Assembly (NCBI GenBank): GCA_902702965.1
Contig: CACRXP010000171.1
Coordinates: 691,395 to 755,394 of the forward strand
Length of the DNA stretch: 64,000 bases
DNA from: Spirometra erinaceieuropaei
Lineage: Eukaryota > Platyhelminthes > Cestoda > Diphyllobothriidea > Diphyllobothriidae
Direction of reading: 5' to 3'
Position 1 is the first letter of the stretch. Every line of letters starts with the position of its first letter. The translations under genes and the position numbers were made by a program. Positions 22,240 through 33,400 of the stretch are shown here, one piece after another. The notes beneath the pieces were generated by a model. The model ran no database searches. It was not told the origin of the DNA and saw only the letters and a program-made list of their open reading frames with translations.

Positions 22240-22789
22240 TTGCAAACATACAGGAGCCAACCATCAGGCGTCTGGTAATGAAACCGAAGGACCCACTGCC
22301 ACGGCAAGAAACGTCTGGAGTCGTTTATCGGACCTGGTGCAGTTGCGGACAAAGCAATTACGTCGGAGAAGCCAAAAGACAACTCCAAACGCAAATGGCC
22401 GAACACGCTGCAGCGGTGCGGAGAAATGACGCTAGCTGTCAATTTGCGGTTCATTCGACGGGTTTTGGCCACTCATTCAAACTTGACGAGGCCGAAATTC
22501 TCGCAAGAGGTGACAACCGAGTGAGCCAGGAGCTACTGGAATCATGGTTTACTGGCCCCCAGTCCATCAAAAAGTGCAACGATCTTCCCATTCCATACAG
22601 CGTGCTGAAACTTCGTCTAGGTGAAGAAATTGGCCACGCGGGGAGCGCACTGGTGAACGCTCTTCCCAACACCCGGGTCAGCGCGTCAGATGATCGAGCA
22701 GTCATCACACCAACATCCAACGCACGTGATGAAATTGCAGCAATCAACTACGCGAATTGCGGCCATCACGCCACGTGCAACGATCCCTG
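22240..22789 (+). pseudogene. PLE family 2 GIY-YIG endonuclease fragment
   Basis: The open frame 22278-22790 encodes VVYRTWCSCGQSNYVGEAKR followed by an AEHAAAVRRND helix and an SQELLESWF segment. This is the GIY-YIG endonuclease pattern (here VYR and YVG) with the CSCG cysteines typical of PLEs. It matches 42596-42312 on the minus strand residue for residue in most places. The conserved Thr/Gly of YVGET is changed to YVGEA. No reverse transcriptase precedes it, so this is a 5'-truncated insertion. A hammerhead-like motif and the element's end follow at about 22.90-22.96 kb. Confidence 0.85.
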
Positions 22790-22898
22790 ATGAAGTGGGG
22801 AAGGGGAATCGTGAATATTCATAGGTATGCGGTAGCATGGCTACTGCATCCTATAAATACTGCAGCCGCATATGCAAGAACCAGCCTTATCTGCTTTT

Positions 22899-22940
22899 GT
22901 CTCTGATGATGGATTAGGGCAGGAATGCGAAACGTCAGGC
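22899..22940 (+). ncRNA. Hammerhead-like ribozyme motif, PLE family 2
   Basis: CTGATGA (22903-22909), a stem II region with one mismatch (GGATT against AATGC), GAAA (22929-22932) and CGTC with predicted cleavage after C22936. Flanks GTCT and AGGC can form stem I. Stem III is reduced to the self-complementary ACGT, which could only pair between two molecules. It lies at the 3' end of a PLE, where such ribozymes are expected. The core is intact but stem I is short. Confidence 0.6.
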
Positions 22941-22959
22941 TAATAAAGCTCTTGGTCCT

Positions 22960-23230
22960 GCGATCGTGTCTTCTTCTTCTTCTTCTTCAAGGGAATAGAA
23001 TTTGCCTGATACCCTTTCTTCGTTATAGTCGACGCTTTGTCGTTGTTGCTGGCGTCTGAGACAGTTTTTGACAAAGCTCACTGGGTATGCATTGTGTCGG
23101 AGAAAGCCATACAAGTAGGCCTGTTCTTTCTTGAGTACATCGGCGCTACCGTCCGTCACCCATCCTAACACGTTCTTCACACTCACACATAGACGTCTGT
23201 TTTGTCGATGTAACCTCGATGTCCCCCCAG
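22960..23230 (-). pseudogene. PLE reverse-transcriptase/endonuclease linker fragment
   Basis: The minus strand encodes KKEQAYLYGFLRHNAYPVSF followed by VKNCLRR, like the segment between reverse transcriptase and endonuclease in PLEs (compare ARKARYLRDEFAQNCYPKASL near 58.4 kb). It lies tail to tail with the plus-strand fragment at 22.24-22.96 kb. A short (TTC)n run at about 22971-22988 marks the junction and codes for poly-Glu on this strand. Confidence 0.55.
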
Positions 23231-23489
23231 CACCCTAGTGCGATTTTCTGCCTCCCCACTTTTCATTTCTTCTGACGACGGGTTGGTGTAACCGACTTGA
23301 AAATTCACGAGTATACCTCGATTTTACGACGAGCCTTCTCCTTTTATTATATCGTCTCGGAATGCATACTACCTCCGTTATTCATATTTATATATATATA
23401 TATATCTATGAAAAAGAGAAGGCTCTTCGGAAAATCTAGTTGTACTCGTAACTTTTCAATTCGCTGACACCAACACGTCGTCAAACAAA

Positions 23490-24160
23490 ATGAACAGAGG
23501 AGAAGGTTAGATCGGCAGACTTGGTCGGCTGGCGCGATAGGACATTTCTGGCTTATTAGCCGTCGCCAGCCAGCCATTTCCCATCCCTTAGTGTTGTAGT
23601 AAACCCACCTCGCTACCGGTAACCCCACGGTCATGTACTACGAGAATGGTAGTAATAAGTGTTTTACGGACAGGACATCACCTCCGTGGGAAAGTAAACT
23701 GCGTGCAACAGAACTTTAAAAAGTAGGTAGACTTCCGCTGAAAACTTCCCACCAACGATTATTTATAGCAACGTGGGTGAGCGGGTTAGCTGAAAAATAA
23801 ACAAGAAGCAACTCTCAAATAGAAGGCAACTGAATTATCCGCCACTTATGTATTTGCGACGACTCAGGAACCAAAAGAACTAACCACCAATAGAAGAGAA
23901 GCACGTTAAGTGCCATTTATTGCAGCTGTGAAAATTTACTGACTACTGTAAAATAAGATTATACGGAAAACAAAAATTTACATCTATAGGTTATGCACAA
24001 TAATGGTATGCATTTTTAAACAGAGTAGGTAATAGTGGTTTCGTCGACCATAGTAGGTTGTGTAACGCCACTTCGCGAATTTTAACCCTACGGTTGTGTA
24101 ATACGGGATTGGTGGTTATGAGGGTCTTACGGGTAGGGCATCACCGCCGTGGGATGGGGA
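23490..24160. repeat. SINE-like segments, partly repeated in tandem
   Basis: 23540-23600 (GGACATTTCTGGCTTATTAG, then CCGTCGCCAGCCAGCCATTT) resembles the SINE body near 25.2 kb. The block around 23635-23690 (tacgg.cagg.catcacC.CCGTGGGA) recurs near 24120-24160. Boundaries cannot be set by eye and no coding potential is evident. Confidence 0.35.
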
Positions 24161-24689
24161 GCGAAAACCGAGGACCACCTCATGCCAAATACTTTATCAC
24201 ACACTAAAACACACACTAAAACAACTCGATGCATCTGGTTATATAAGTGGGCTAGGCAAGACTCAAAGGGTGACTCCCTGTGGCTTTGGAACGATTAATT
24301 GAACAAGGTCCACTAAAAACAGGGTAGTTAATTATGCATATTACATTTAGTGGAGTTGCACAACCTATCCTTCCCCTTCTCGTTTTTGGAAGACTGCTTG
24401 TCTCAACTAGGGCAGCAGTAGGGATGAGATGATGATTGCTCAGAAGGTCTTCACGCCTGAGAAGGCTAATGAGACCCTCGATCACCCGATAGGCTTGATA
24501 GTATTTAGTCACGGGGGAGTCTACTTCTGTCTAGAAAATTATAGATCTGGTACTCCGGCATTCAATGACACTCCTGGATGCGCGGAGACAGGCGAGGGTT
24601 GAGAATTCGTCGCGAAAATCGTCCACATTGATAGGGATTGGTCTTTTGGGGCTGCATGTCTTCCTTAGGTAGGAAATATCCGATCTTCT

Positions 24690-25030
24690 GACCCGCCATT
24701 GGTCTTCCTCTCCAAAAAATCTCGTTACCCGAAGCACGCTGGTCGTGGATTATTCGTAATCTACTTGGCTGTCAAACATTTCAGCCAACTCCTTGAAGGT
24801 CCTGACGTCGCTATTTTTTCGGATCACAACCTGCTGCCGTACACTCTTCGATTTCACTCAGACAACTATAATCTGAGTAAGACTGCCCATTTGGACTGAA
24901 TCCCACGATTCACCGCAGACATCCGATACATCGGTGATACGAAGAATGACGCGTCTGATGTGCTCTCCGAACCGTTACTCTCCATGCTCCAACTCCCACA
25001 TGCAGTCGGGTTTTTTGAAATCGCGATTGG
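24690..25030 (+). pseudogene. Ty3/gypsy RNase H domain relic
   Basis: The plus strand encodes VFLSKKSRYPKHAGRGLFVI, then YLAVKHFSQLLEGPDVAIFSDHN (shown in part) and LLPYTLRFHSDNYN. A stop follows KTAHLD, then an IPRFTADIRYIGDTKNDASD segment. This is the order of the RNase H domain in Ty3/gypsy pol (FFSKK, RELLAIY-like, FTDHKPL-like, hLdyIsqFt-like, NevADaLSR-like). Reverse transcriptase, integrase and LTRs are not visible. It is a short, decayed fragment running into a SINE. Confidence 0.75.
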
Positions 25031-25060
25031 AAAACGATGAGTCTTCAACTCATGGGCGTC

Positions 25061-25340
25061 CAATGGTACGCGGCGCTCACCGATCGTTCTTACGGAACTC
25101 ACTCGTTCACATGTGCCTTACGGGCCCTCTGTCGAGCCCAACTAGCAGCCGCGCAGCGTCGCATGATATAGGCAGAATGGCATTCCCGACAAAGACAAGG
25201 GAGACTGGAATGGCCATTTCTGGCATATTAGCCGTCGTCAACCAGTCATACCCAATCCCGAAGTGTGGCACACCCGAGGCCCGAACTCGCGATCTGTCAA
25301 TTAGAAGTCCACTGCTCTAACCACTGGGCCACGAGCCCAT
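25061..25340 (-). repeat. tRNA-derived SINE
   Basis: Read on the minus strand from 25340, the head GGGCTCGTGGCCCAGTGG contains an A box (TGGCCCAGTGG, 25331-25321), then a GGACTTCTAA segment that resembles the anticodon loop of tRNA-Arg(TCT). A weak B box (CGAGTTCGGGCC) follows at about 25289-25278. The tRNA-unrelated body runs to about 25061. Pol III-transcribed SINEs of this kind are mobilised by LINEs. No coding function. Confidence 0.6.
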
Positions 25341-25377
25341 CGCTCTGTCGGTTTCAGTCTGAAATATTCAATGGTAG

Positions 25378-25575
25378 GGGCGCTCAGCGACGTTCTTTGT
25401 CGGTAATAACATGCTGCCTACATCATGCACCGCTGTGCGACTGCTAGTTGGGCTCAAGAAGGAGCCCGTAAGGCACAACGGAACGAGTGAATTGCGTAAA
25501 ATCAGTCGGTGAACGCCCCCAACCATTGTATATACCCGATCGAAACCGACAGAGCAACGGGCTCGTGGCTCGGGT
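25378..25575 (+). repeat. Inverted partner of the SINE
   Basis: 25378-25520 is the diverged reverse complement of 25071-25200: GCCCGTAAGGCACAACGGAA here against ACATGTGCCTTACGGGC there. At 25540-25575 a second tRNA-like head (GAAACCGACAGAGC, GGGCTCGTGGCTC) lies in the opposite orientation. Together with 25061-25340 it forms an inverted SINE pair of about 500 bp. Confidence 0.5.
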
Positions 25576-25579
25576 CATG

Positions 25580-26574
25580 TCTGCAAACAGTTACTTATTA
25601 ACCGTACTTGTAAACGGTTCTGGGGTCAATCGAACTTTGAGTCAACGCTCATCCGTTGTACTTTGTTATGTCATCGACATCGGCTGCGCTTTCCAAAGAT
25701 GTCAATATCACTGTTTCGTCCATTTTGCTCGAGACCACCTGCCAAAAATTTGAACCAGAGCCCAATTTCGAGAAGAAAGTCAGTAGAAGGCCATTTCTTA
25801 GTGAAATATGTTACCTTGACTTTTGTTGGTAAGTTCGCTATATATACATTTTCCAGGATGTACTGAGTCTTTTGTTAAATTATACTAAAACAGCCAGTCA
25901 AAAATACCCTTCTGATTTCCTTAACCACTTATTAAACTAAGAATACTGCGGGCCGACCATTTGAAACGTCAGGCGAACAGAGTGAAATACTTGTTGAGCT
26001 AAATCTACTTTTCAACACCGTATTCATTAGCCGTAAACAATTAATGAACAATTGTTCATTATAAAACATATGGCCTGAGTCAGTTTGCGCATTTCAACCC
26101 TTCCTTTTGACGTTACGCATACAAATATCGCCGCGTATTTTCACCTACCGGGCGATTTCCTTGCATCGGTCGCATTACCTCGCCAGAAATAGAAAACATG
26201 TATAAGGCTCTGGCAGTAGAGAATTGGAGGACAACTTACTTGTTGAGCAGTATGAGGAAGAAGGATGATTGGCTGATGACTGCGAACTGGCGAGACACGG
26301 ATGCTCTTGTCTGCTTCGTTTAGGCCTTTGGGGGTAGCTGAGAATCTATATCCAAAGCACCCATTCCACATTGTCCACACAAAAATACTAAGGGTCCCCT
26401 TCTGTCTGACAAGAACTCGCTTTCAGAGGTCGCAACAATTTCAAGGAGGAAACCCAAGCTACTCGCGCGAAATTAACCTCTGAAAGATGCTTTACAGTAT
26501 ACGGCCGGAATACCCGCACCTTTCGGAACATCCCCGGTCCGAATATCCAGGTTTCTCATTTAATATATAAACTT
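25580..26574. other. Non-coding stretch before protease gene 1
   Basis: No recognisable coding sequence. Short ORFs on both strands around 26.14-26.48 kb overlap each other and match nothing I know. Confidence 0.45.
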
Positions 26575-26778
26575 TCAGTATGTTTACTTTATCCCTGAAT
26601 CCATCTTAAGTTTCTCCAACTGGCTCCCATAGGTACTGTGGTGTGAATTGTGGTCATCGACAAACTAAAACTACGGCGGCTGGTGTTTCTTTAGGTGGTA
26701 ATAATAAAACGTGAACAAAAGAAAGCGCACATTTAATTTTCTTTATTTAATAAGTTCAACACCTCAATTGGTGACATA

Positions 26779-29700
26779 TTATAGACCCAGAGTCACCGAA
26801 ATCAGCTTGAGCCAATAATGAACCGATTGAAGTTTGGTGATAATCGAGTAGTCCTCGAATGGGTTGACTGGTGAGGATTCTATCCCTCCATAATAGAACC
26901 AGACACCGCCAGAGGGACAGTACAGTCCACCGCCACTGTCTCCGCTACCTGGCGTCTAAAGCACATAAAACAAGCGGATGAGAGTGTAAAAACGACAGTG
27001 TTGCTGTGTGGAACTCACAGTCGATGTGTTAGCTCGTGAAGTGTTTGCTGAAAATCCAAAATAAGTTTTTGACTGGAAGATACTACATGAGTAGTGTTGC
27101 AATACTAATCACCATGCAGCAAAGCAATTTGCTTTTAACAAATTTACAATTGTGAAATTTTGAAGACGATGGAATGTCCGTTCGTAATGCTGTGTCTCTG
27201 CATGTAGAGTTGACAATATGGCTCAAATCCACTGCTGTAGTTTATGAACCTATCATGGTACCCACCTTGGCTTAAGTATACAATTTGAGGAAGACAATTC
27301 GCTCTCAAATGAGTAAAAAAAAGACACTGTTATTTAGGTTTCGGAGGAAACATATCTGGATTAATAAGGGCATAAAAAAGGAAACATTCATTCTATGTAA
27401 ATAATCATTTTTATGGATAGCAGTTTTTGCCGTCGGCTTGAAGGCAGTTCGTTTTAAAAAGGAGCATATTGAAGAAATCGATTATTTTGGAGATTACATT
27501 TCACGGTGATAAATATGACATCACTACTTAGGCAATCATTTCGAGTCGAAAGCGCATTTCATAATTTCGGTTCACATTTCATGGGTTAGCCCAACTACTG
27601 TATCCTAAACATAAGTGAAATGTCGAAAATCCTAGTGGTGTGTTTTGGAGGGGGCGGTGATTATCTTTCATTAAATTTCAAAATCAAAATCCGGAACATG
27701 AAGCGTTGAACGGAAACCCTGAGATTAGTGGCTTTATTTATATCATCATTCAACACGACAATCAAGCCACTCATGGTTCAAGCAAAGTGTCCATCTTTCA
27801 GAAAAAGTCAATGTAACAACTAAGTACAACTTATTGCAACATTCTGCAAGTCGGTGGAACCCCATCTTCCATCCGCAGGGCCTACCACCTAAATGACCAA
27901 CAAATACAGTACATAGATGCCCAGAAGGACTTTAATGTGTGGGTTACGGCTTCACTCAAACAGTGGGCGGACACAGTTAGAGATTGCTATTCAAGCGTGG
28001 AAACTCTGGAACACAGGATTAACTCAGCATCTTTGAGACAGCTCAAAGGCAGACAAATAAACTCACTAGTGCACAGGATTTACTACAGTAGGAAACACGG
28101 ATATCCAATCTCGATTTTTTCTTCTGAGTTTAGGCTGTCATTTAAATTGGAAGTTCCTTGAGTTTGCAACTACAACGGAACATCAAGGACACCAGTTCAA
28201 ATTACATCTGGCTGGCGCCAGACTGGACAAAGGTAAGTTATTAATTTTCAAAATAGTGTTTAATAAGACGAAGTTGCGTTAAATGAAACCAGAACTTTAA
28301 TGACGTGAGGTTTCGGATTTTCACCTGAAATGTAGGAGTTTAACTTCCAACCTCCTGTTCGTTACAAGGAATAGAATTATATTAAGAATATGGAATGGAA
28401 ACATCAAACAGTTAGAAAATGTCTTTCTAAACCGGATAGATAAACGAATCGTTTGAGTTTTAATAACATTAGCATTACCAAATTCGCTGTAGAATAGTCA
28501 GTCTAAGCATAATTATGCGTTCGAAAATTGGTACGATCTCAGTAATCTCGGGGAGGTGAGGTAAATGACTATATTCGCTTGCGATGGGTTTGGCATTATA
28601 AGAAAATTAAAAACATACTGATGCAGAAATGGAGACAGTAGAACTATATCAGTAATCAATTGTTAGAACGAAATGCTAAGGCGATAACGGTCGGGTGCTA
28701 TTTTGATGTATGGAAGTATACTGATCCTGTTTGCTATTAAAAGCATCAACGGATGTAGGCATGACGATATCTGAAGGTGTTGCATTCCAAACCTCGACCA
28801 CTCTGATAGGCGTGAACAGGGGATTTCCTGAAACAGTTCAGAGGACGAAGATGCGTCCATTGGAACAAGACATTTAGTGGTCTGAGATTTTGGATTCTCA
28901 CCCGAAACCATCACCTGAGACAGTCGCAGATAAGGGTGTTGGTGGAACAATAAGTGCAGTGTTTATCGCACGGGACTGCTGTGGGACAATATGTGTACTG
29001 TAATTAGTAGCTCTTGCAATCACCGCTGGGATCGTAGTTGAGTGGTGGAGGTTCGGAATGCTACACCTTCAGATATCGTCATGTCTACATCCGTTGATGC
29101 TTTTAATCGCTAACAGGATCAGTATACTACCACACATCAAAATAGCACCCGACCGTTATCGCCTTAGCATTTCGTTCTAACAACTGATTACTGATATAGT
29201 TATACTGTCTCCATTTCTGCATCAGTATGTTTTAAATTTACTTATGATGCCGAACCCATCGCAAGCGAATATAGTCATTTACCTCACCTCCCCGAGATTA
29301 CTGAGATCGTACCAGTTTTCGACAGCATAATTATGCTTAGACTGTCTATTCTACAGCGAATTTGGTAATGCTGATGTTATTAAAACTCAAACGATTCGTT
29401 TAGCTATCCGGTTTAGAAAGACATTTTCTAACTGTTTGATGTTTCCATTTCAGATTCTTAATATAATTCTACTCCTTGTAACGAACAGGCGATTGGAAGT
29501 TCAACTCCAGCATGTCTCTTAATAAACTGAAATGAAAAGAACTGAGCTGTTATATCGTTAACGGACTATGAGCAATTTCGATCGGCGTTGGCATCACTGT
29601 GGTACTTACCCTGCCGTATGTATATATACATGAATTACTGTCGGCATATTGAGTGCCAAAGACTTCCTTGCAGTACCGATCCAATTCTATTTGAACTTCG

Positions 29701-30893
29701 GCTTCTCTGAGCGATTTTGGATATAATTGTTCCCCATTGGACCAGGCGGGATACACACCTCCCCAGCCGGCGTAGAAGCAGGTGTAGCCTTGCTGCAGCA
29801 CCACATGGCTGGCAGGAAAACAAATCGGCCGCACTTTGTCATCTTGACAGAAAAAAAGCATATAAATCAACGAGCACAGTGTAGAACGCCGTAATTGTCA
29901 CAGAAAGAGGCAAATTAGCGATCTAAATGGTCATCCTAAACATCAAGAAGACATGAGAGCTGGTGATAAGTCAATCATGGAGAAAGGGGATTGCAGTTCA
30001 ATATTGGTAACATTATGGTAATGTGTACCGCATTCAAAATATATTTGGCAAATTTGTATACGCAGGAGTGTAAGAACTTACTTGGGATAATGGGTAGGAA
30101 AAGTTTCAAGACCGCGATGTCATAGCCCTCCCCAGCCATGGTTTCGTTGTGGTTTGGATGCAGTACCGCATACTGCACGCGACGTAATTGCTGAGATTTG
30201 TCAGCTCGCGTGAAGTCGTGAGCACCGACTAGCGCATATAGGGGGGAATATGTTGTGATTGTCATGTCAATTAGTCTTTCAAAAGGGGTGTTTCTGCAAC
30301 CAATGGCATCGTCAACACAATGTGCCGCGGTCACGATGAGGGAGGGGCTGATCAGTGTTCCCCCGCAAAAGGGCCGTTCCCCTAGTCTGTCCGACCACAG
30401 GCCCACCTTGAAAGAAGCAATGTATTTTAAAAATTCGAATTAGGATCCTCAACAACGATTTTTTTCCCCATACCCAAACACTGACATACTAGTTGTTGTT
30501 TGGATGTATGGGGAACCCGAATTTTGAAAACAGTTTGTGTAAATTTTCTGCCGTCTTGCTATTAACATTTAGCTATCTAAGCGTTTAAGAAGCCTTATCC
30601 TTTTAAGTGGGATCTGAATAATAGAGCATGGTTTTGGTGCTGTCTTATAATGCAGTGGTTTTACAAAAAGACTTCCTACAAACTGCATGAGGTGCGTTTA
30701 ACTGAATTTGCTAGTATACTATCGATGATCATTTAACTAATGAAGGATCAGAGAAATACCAAACGCCCACTCACATGCCAGGGCCAGCTGTGGGGCGTTG
30801 CGCGAGTTTTGGTTTTCTTTGCGTCCTCGTTAGGCTGCCGTTGGATGGCGGGAACTCCACAGACAGTCGGAAAGCCGGGCTCAATGTCGAAAG
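26779..30893 (-). CDS. S1-family serine protease 1 (four exons found, start missing)
   Basis: Exons on the minus strand: 30893-30775, 30406-30082, 29842-29610 and 26955-26779, with GT-AG borders (GTGAGT, GTAAGT, GTAAGT donors) and phases that fit. The product is about 283 aa without its N-terminus. Exon 1: CGVPAIQ, then ATPHSWPWH. Exon 2: FCGGTLISPSLIVTAAHC (catalytic His) and GYDIAVLKL (catalytic Asp). Exon 3: RPICFPASHV, YAGWGG. Exon 4: TPGSGDSGGGLYC (catalytic Ser) to the TAA at 26781. It cleaves proteins and is probably secreted. Oddities: no IVGG motif precedes SWPW, position 189 is Thr, and SWG of the substrate-binding strand is replaced by SSP. The signal exon is upstream and unproven (see 33264). 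Could be a protease of unusual specificity or a regulatory homologue. Confidence 0.88.
27880..28165 (+). pseudogene. LINE reverse-transcriptase C-terminal relic in protease intron
   Basis: The plus strand encodes YIDAQKDFNVWVTASLKQWA, like the QKDLGVRITSSLKLTLNCTK segment of the LINE at 38.28 kb and the usual (E/Q)KDLGVWVT motif past the reverse-transcriptase palm. About 280 bp remain, in the intron between exons 3 and 4 of protease 1 and on the strand opposite the gene. Confidence 0.5.
28334..29508. repeat. Large inverted repeat inside protease intron
   Basis: The left arm 28334-28804 and right arm 29036-29508 are reverse complements at roughly 90% identity. They share, for example, CTCCCCGAGATTACTGAGAT, TAACAATTGATTACTGATAT (with changes) and GATAACGGTCGGGTGCTATT. 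A 231-bp spacer carries a PLE family 2 end. A further fragment of that end lies just outside the left arm (28285-28330). No long conserved ORF is evident. In the protease pre-mRNA it would fold into a stem of about 470 bp. Confidence 0.88.
28805..29035 (-). mobile_element. PLE family 2 3'-end remnant
   Basis: It matches 41925-42120 in order and orientation: GAAGATGCGTCCATTGGAAC, a GGATTCTCACCCGAAACC stretch (degenerate hammerhead region), GAGACAGTCGCAGATAAGGG, and CTCTTGCAATCACCGCTG. Only the non-coding tail of the element remains. The ribozyme core is broken here (CAGGTGATGG in place of CTGATGA). Confidence 0.7.
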
Positions 30894-33263
30894 CTTTCAC
30901 CAGTCATGAGAAATAAGGTATTTACGTGAACACGCATTTACATGTTAGTTTAAATAGCTTCGACACTTTCTGACGCTAGGAAGCCTTAGATGAAACGCAC
31001 AATATATGTATGGATGCATGTGTGAATGCATGAATAATAAGATAGTTGACGAAATTCTTTCCCAAACTTAATGTTTTTCGGACTCTTTAATAACAAGCGC
31101 CCTTGGAGTGTTTCTAAAGCTGGAATATTGGTTGGCATTAAGCCCGCTACCATGTTCACGTGCCGTGACGCATCATTAAAGAAAACCCCTTTCCCGTGCC
31201 ATTTAATTTAAGACTGATTCGTACATGCCACTATGTCCTATGGACCTAATATCCATGCCTTCACAGCAATTTAAAGAACAAGAAGGGAACTGGGGTCCAA
31301 TATTCCTGATGGACTTACGTCCCCGTCGATCGATCGCATGAGATGCGAAGAACTGGATACTAACGTTGCGAAAGTTGGAGGCTAATCGTGATTGCGTCCT
31401 TAGGTAATTGGCTGCCGCCGAAGAACAGCTGGGTGTTCGTACCCGCATAGAGTCTGGAATGGGTCAGGAATCAAGCTTGCCTTCCGAAACAACTTGTTGT
31501 CTCTGGCTACTGGCTCCTCGGCGAGCTCTCTCAACTCAATAAAGCCTGCGCAAAAGTCCTGTCTTGCCTAACTTCTCGGCTGGTAAATGTCCGATACTCG
31601 ATCGTCTGATCTCGAAAAGCCAGTCGGTCAACTGTTTATCGGGGTGTCTTGTGCGTATGATGAAACCTATGTGGGTCGGTGTAACTCAGATGCGGCTTTC
31701 AGTAATTCACACTTAAACGCAGCATTCCTTCACAAATAACGCAAATTAAAGCATACAGTGGATGTTTTAATTCATAATCTGTTAGTCGAAATCGAGAAAT
31801 ATGATTTCGATTCAAAAAGATTACTTGAGCGGAGTTGTAACACTAATTATCACTTAGCATTTCTGTCATGACAGGATGTCAGTTTTTAAATGAACATCTT
31901 TCCGGCCATTTGAATAGGCTTCAAACTCCAAAAAATAGCATCTCGCGTAGCATGGATTTTTTCCATTTATTTTCGACGTCCTCATAAATTCAAATATATT
32001 TCATAGAAAAACAGGGATAAAATATCCTTTTTCGAAGTCCCTTGGAAGCAAATTGCGTCTTCCTAAGTTTTTACTTGAATTAATAAAATCTCTTAGTTAT
32101 AAAAAGTTTTTTAGTATGATATTTTCAGTCGGCATCTACATGACTGCCAACTGAAAACGTCATAACGGCTTAGGGAAATTTGTGGAAGTTTTCTGATGAA
32201 ATGCATAGTGTGTATGACAGAAAATTATTCAAAAACTGAAGAGGTTTTTATAAACGCAAACTTATTTTATCTTCAAGTAGAAGATTTGAAAGGAAACGTC
32301 ATTTACCACCAAATGAGTATAAACAAACTTTTTCAGCTTTCACATAAAACATATATTTGTTTTTGTGGTAGTCGAAAGTCGACTAGAATGTACATTCCCA
32401 GTTGTCCAAAAACTGGCACTCTAAGTTGATTAAAATATCTCAGGACTTTGCTACGTGATAATTAGTATTGCAGTGCAACTTATGTGAACTTTCCAAATCT
32501 GATGCAGATTTTATAGATAGCACACCAAATCTATTTTTGATTTACACAGTCACGATAAATTCTTTTAATGCCAAAAACCGGTGCATGGAGGCCTTCCTGT
32601 GTCTCCGAGTACATGGATTAAGTTTGAATCTAAACTGTCTGCAGACGAATAGTAATCTCTGTCTGAATTTGGATTCCACGACTAGCAAGAAAATGAAGAA
32701 CAATGTGGCGAACTTTTAAAGTCTCATGGGTATATTCATTTTTCGTTCTTTTAATGGGACACAGAAAAGTGCTATCGTCGGTTTAACATCTAGAAGAAGA
32801 TAACAAGATCACCAGATCGAATTTAATACGCAAATGCACAAACCATGTAGAGTGACCACAAGCAAAATGCAGTCAATTATTACAACAAGCCAGTGCTTCA
32901 TATCCGGATGGTGGAATACCGATGTGTGTTCCGACTTGTTGTGTCTGGTTCTCCCTTATAAAGTTCTTAATTCTTCTATCCAACTCAGCTTCTGACAAAA
33001 AACATGAGCTGTCGTTTAAACTTTTTTTTAACTTTTGGCATTTAGCCAACCAGATTTTGCAAATTAATCAGGCTGTAAATTTGATCGGAACCACGTAGGA
33101 CAGCCTACCTGCATGTAGGCCGAGGTGATTAGCAATTTAAAAAATGATTTCATCCTTTACGCAGGTGGTCACGTCGAACACTAACCATATATGGCAATTT
33201 CACCTCAGAAACAATAGGATTTCCGAGAGAGATCCATCCGCAAAGCCTTGAGTGCATGCGTAC

Positions 33264-33348
33264 CATGTCTGTGTTCGCACGCATCGAACTCCAAGACTCC
33301 GCAGAGCAAAAAAGCAAGCAACAAAAACAACTTTTTCAGCACATAATT
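33264..33348 (-). CDS. Candidate signal-peptide exon of protease 1
   Basis: Upstream of exon 1 the minus strand reads NYVLKKLFLLLAFLLCGVLE followed by FDACEHRH. This is a positively charged start, a hydrophobic core and a small residue, as in a secretion signal. A possible donor (CATG|GTACGC) ends the exon at 33264 in the phase needed to join exon 1 at 30893. Problems: the frame has GTG rather than ATG where the start is expected, the donor is weak, and the matching DNA in copy 2 (about 52.79-52.90 kb) does not encode a signal. It may be a decayed or chance exon. Confidence 0.3.
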
Positions 33349-33400
33349 CGATTGTCTGGGGCTGCCCGCACCCAACGTTCACAGTCGGGTGAGGGAAAGA

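Larger units (their letters stand above)
26575..33400. repeat. Segmental duplication, copy 1 (partner 46.30-52.95 kb)
   Basis: Besides the four protease exons, non-coding blocks also match the second locus in order. Downstream, the GGTGACATATTATAGACCCA segment matches. Upstream, 30.48-30.80 kb matches 49.32-49.64 kb (GACTTCCTACAAACTGCATG-type words). 32.60-32.72 kb resembles 52.11-52.22 kb, 32.83-32.93 kb resembles 52.32-52.42 kb, and 33.24-33.34 kb resembles 52.79-52.90 kb. Introns differ by later insertions, notably the inverted repeat here and a PLE piece in copy 2. Orientation is the same in both. Confidence 0.75.

Noticed and set aside
22790..22830. Another hammerhead at CCCTGATGAAGTGGGG
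   Set aside because: No GAAA plus cleavage triplet follows at a workable distance and no stem I pairing is seen.
32196..32719. ORFs of 77 and 83 codons upstream of protease 1
   Set aside because: Not preserved in the matching region of the second locus near 52 kb and no recognisable domain.
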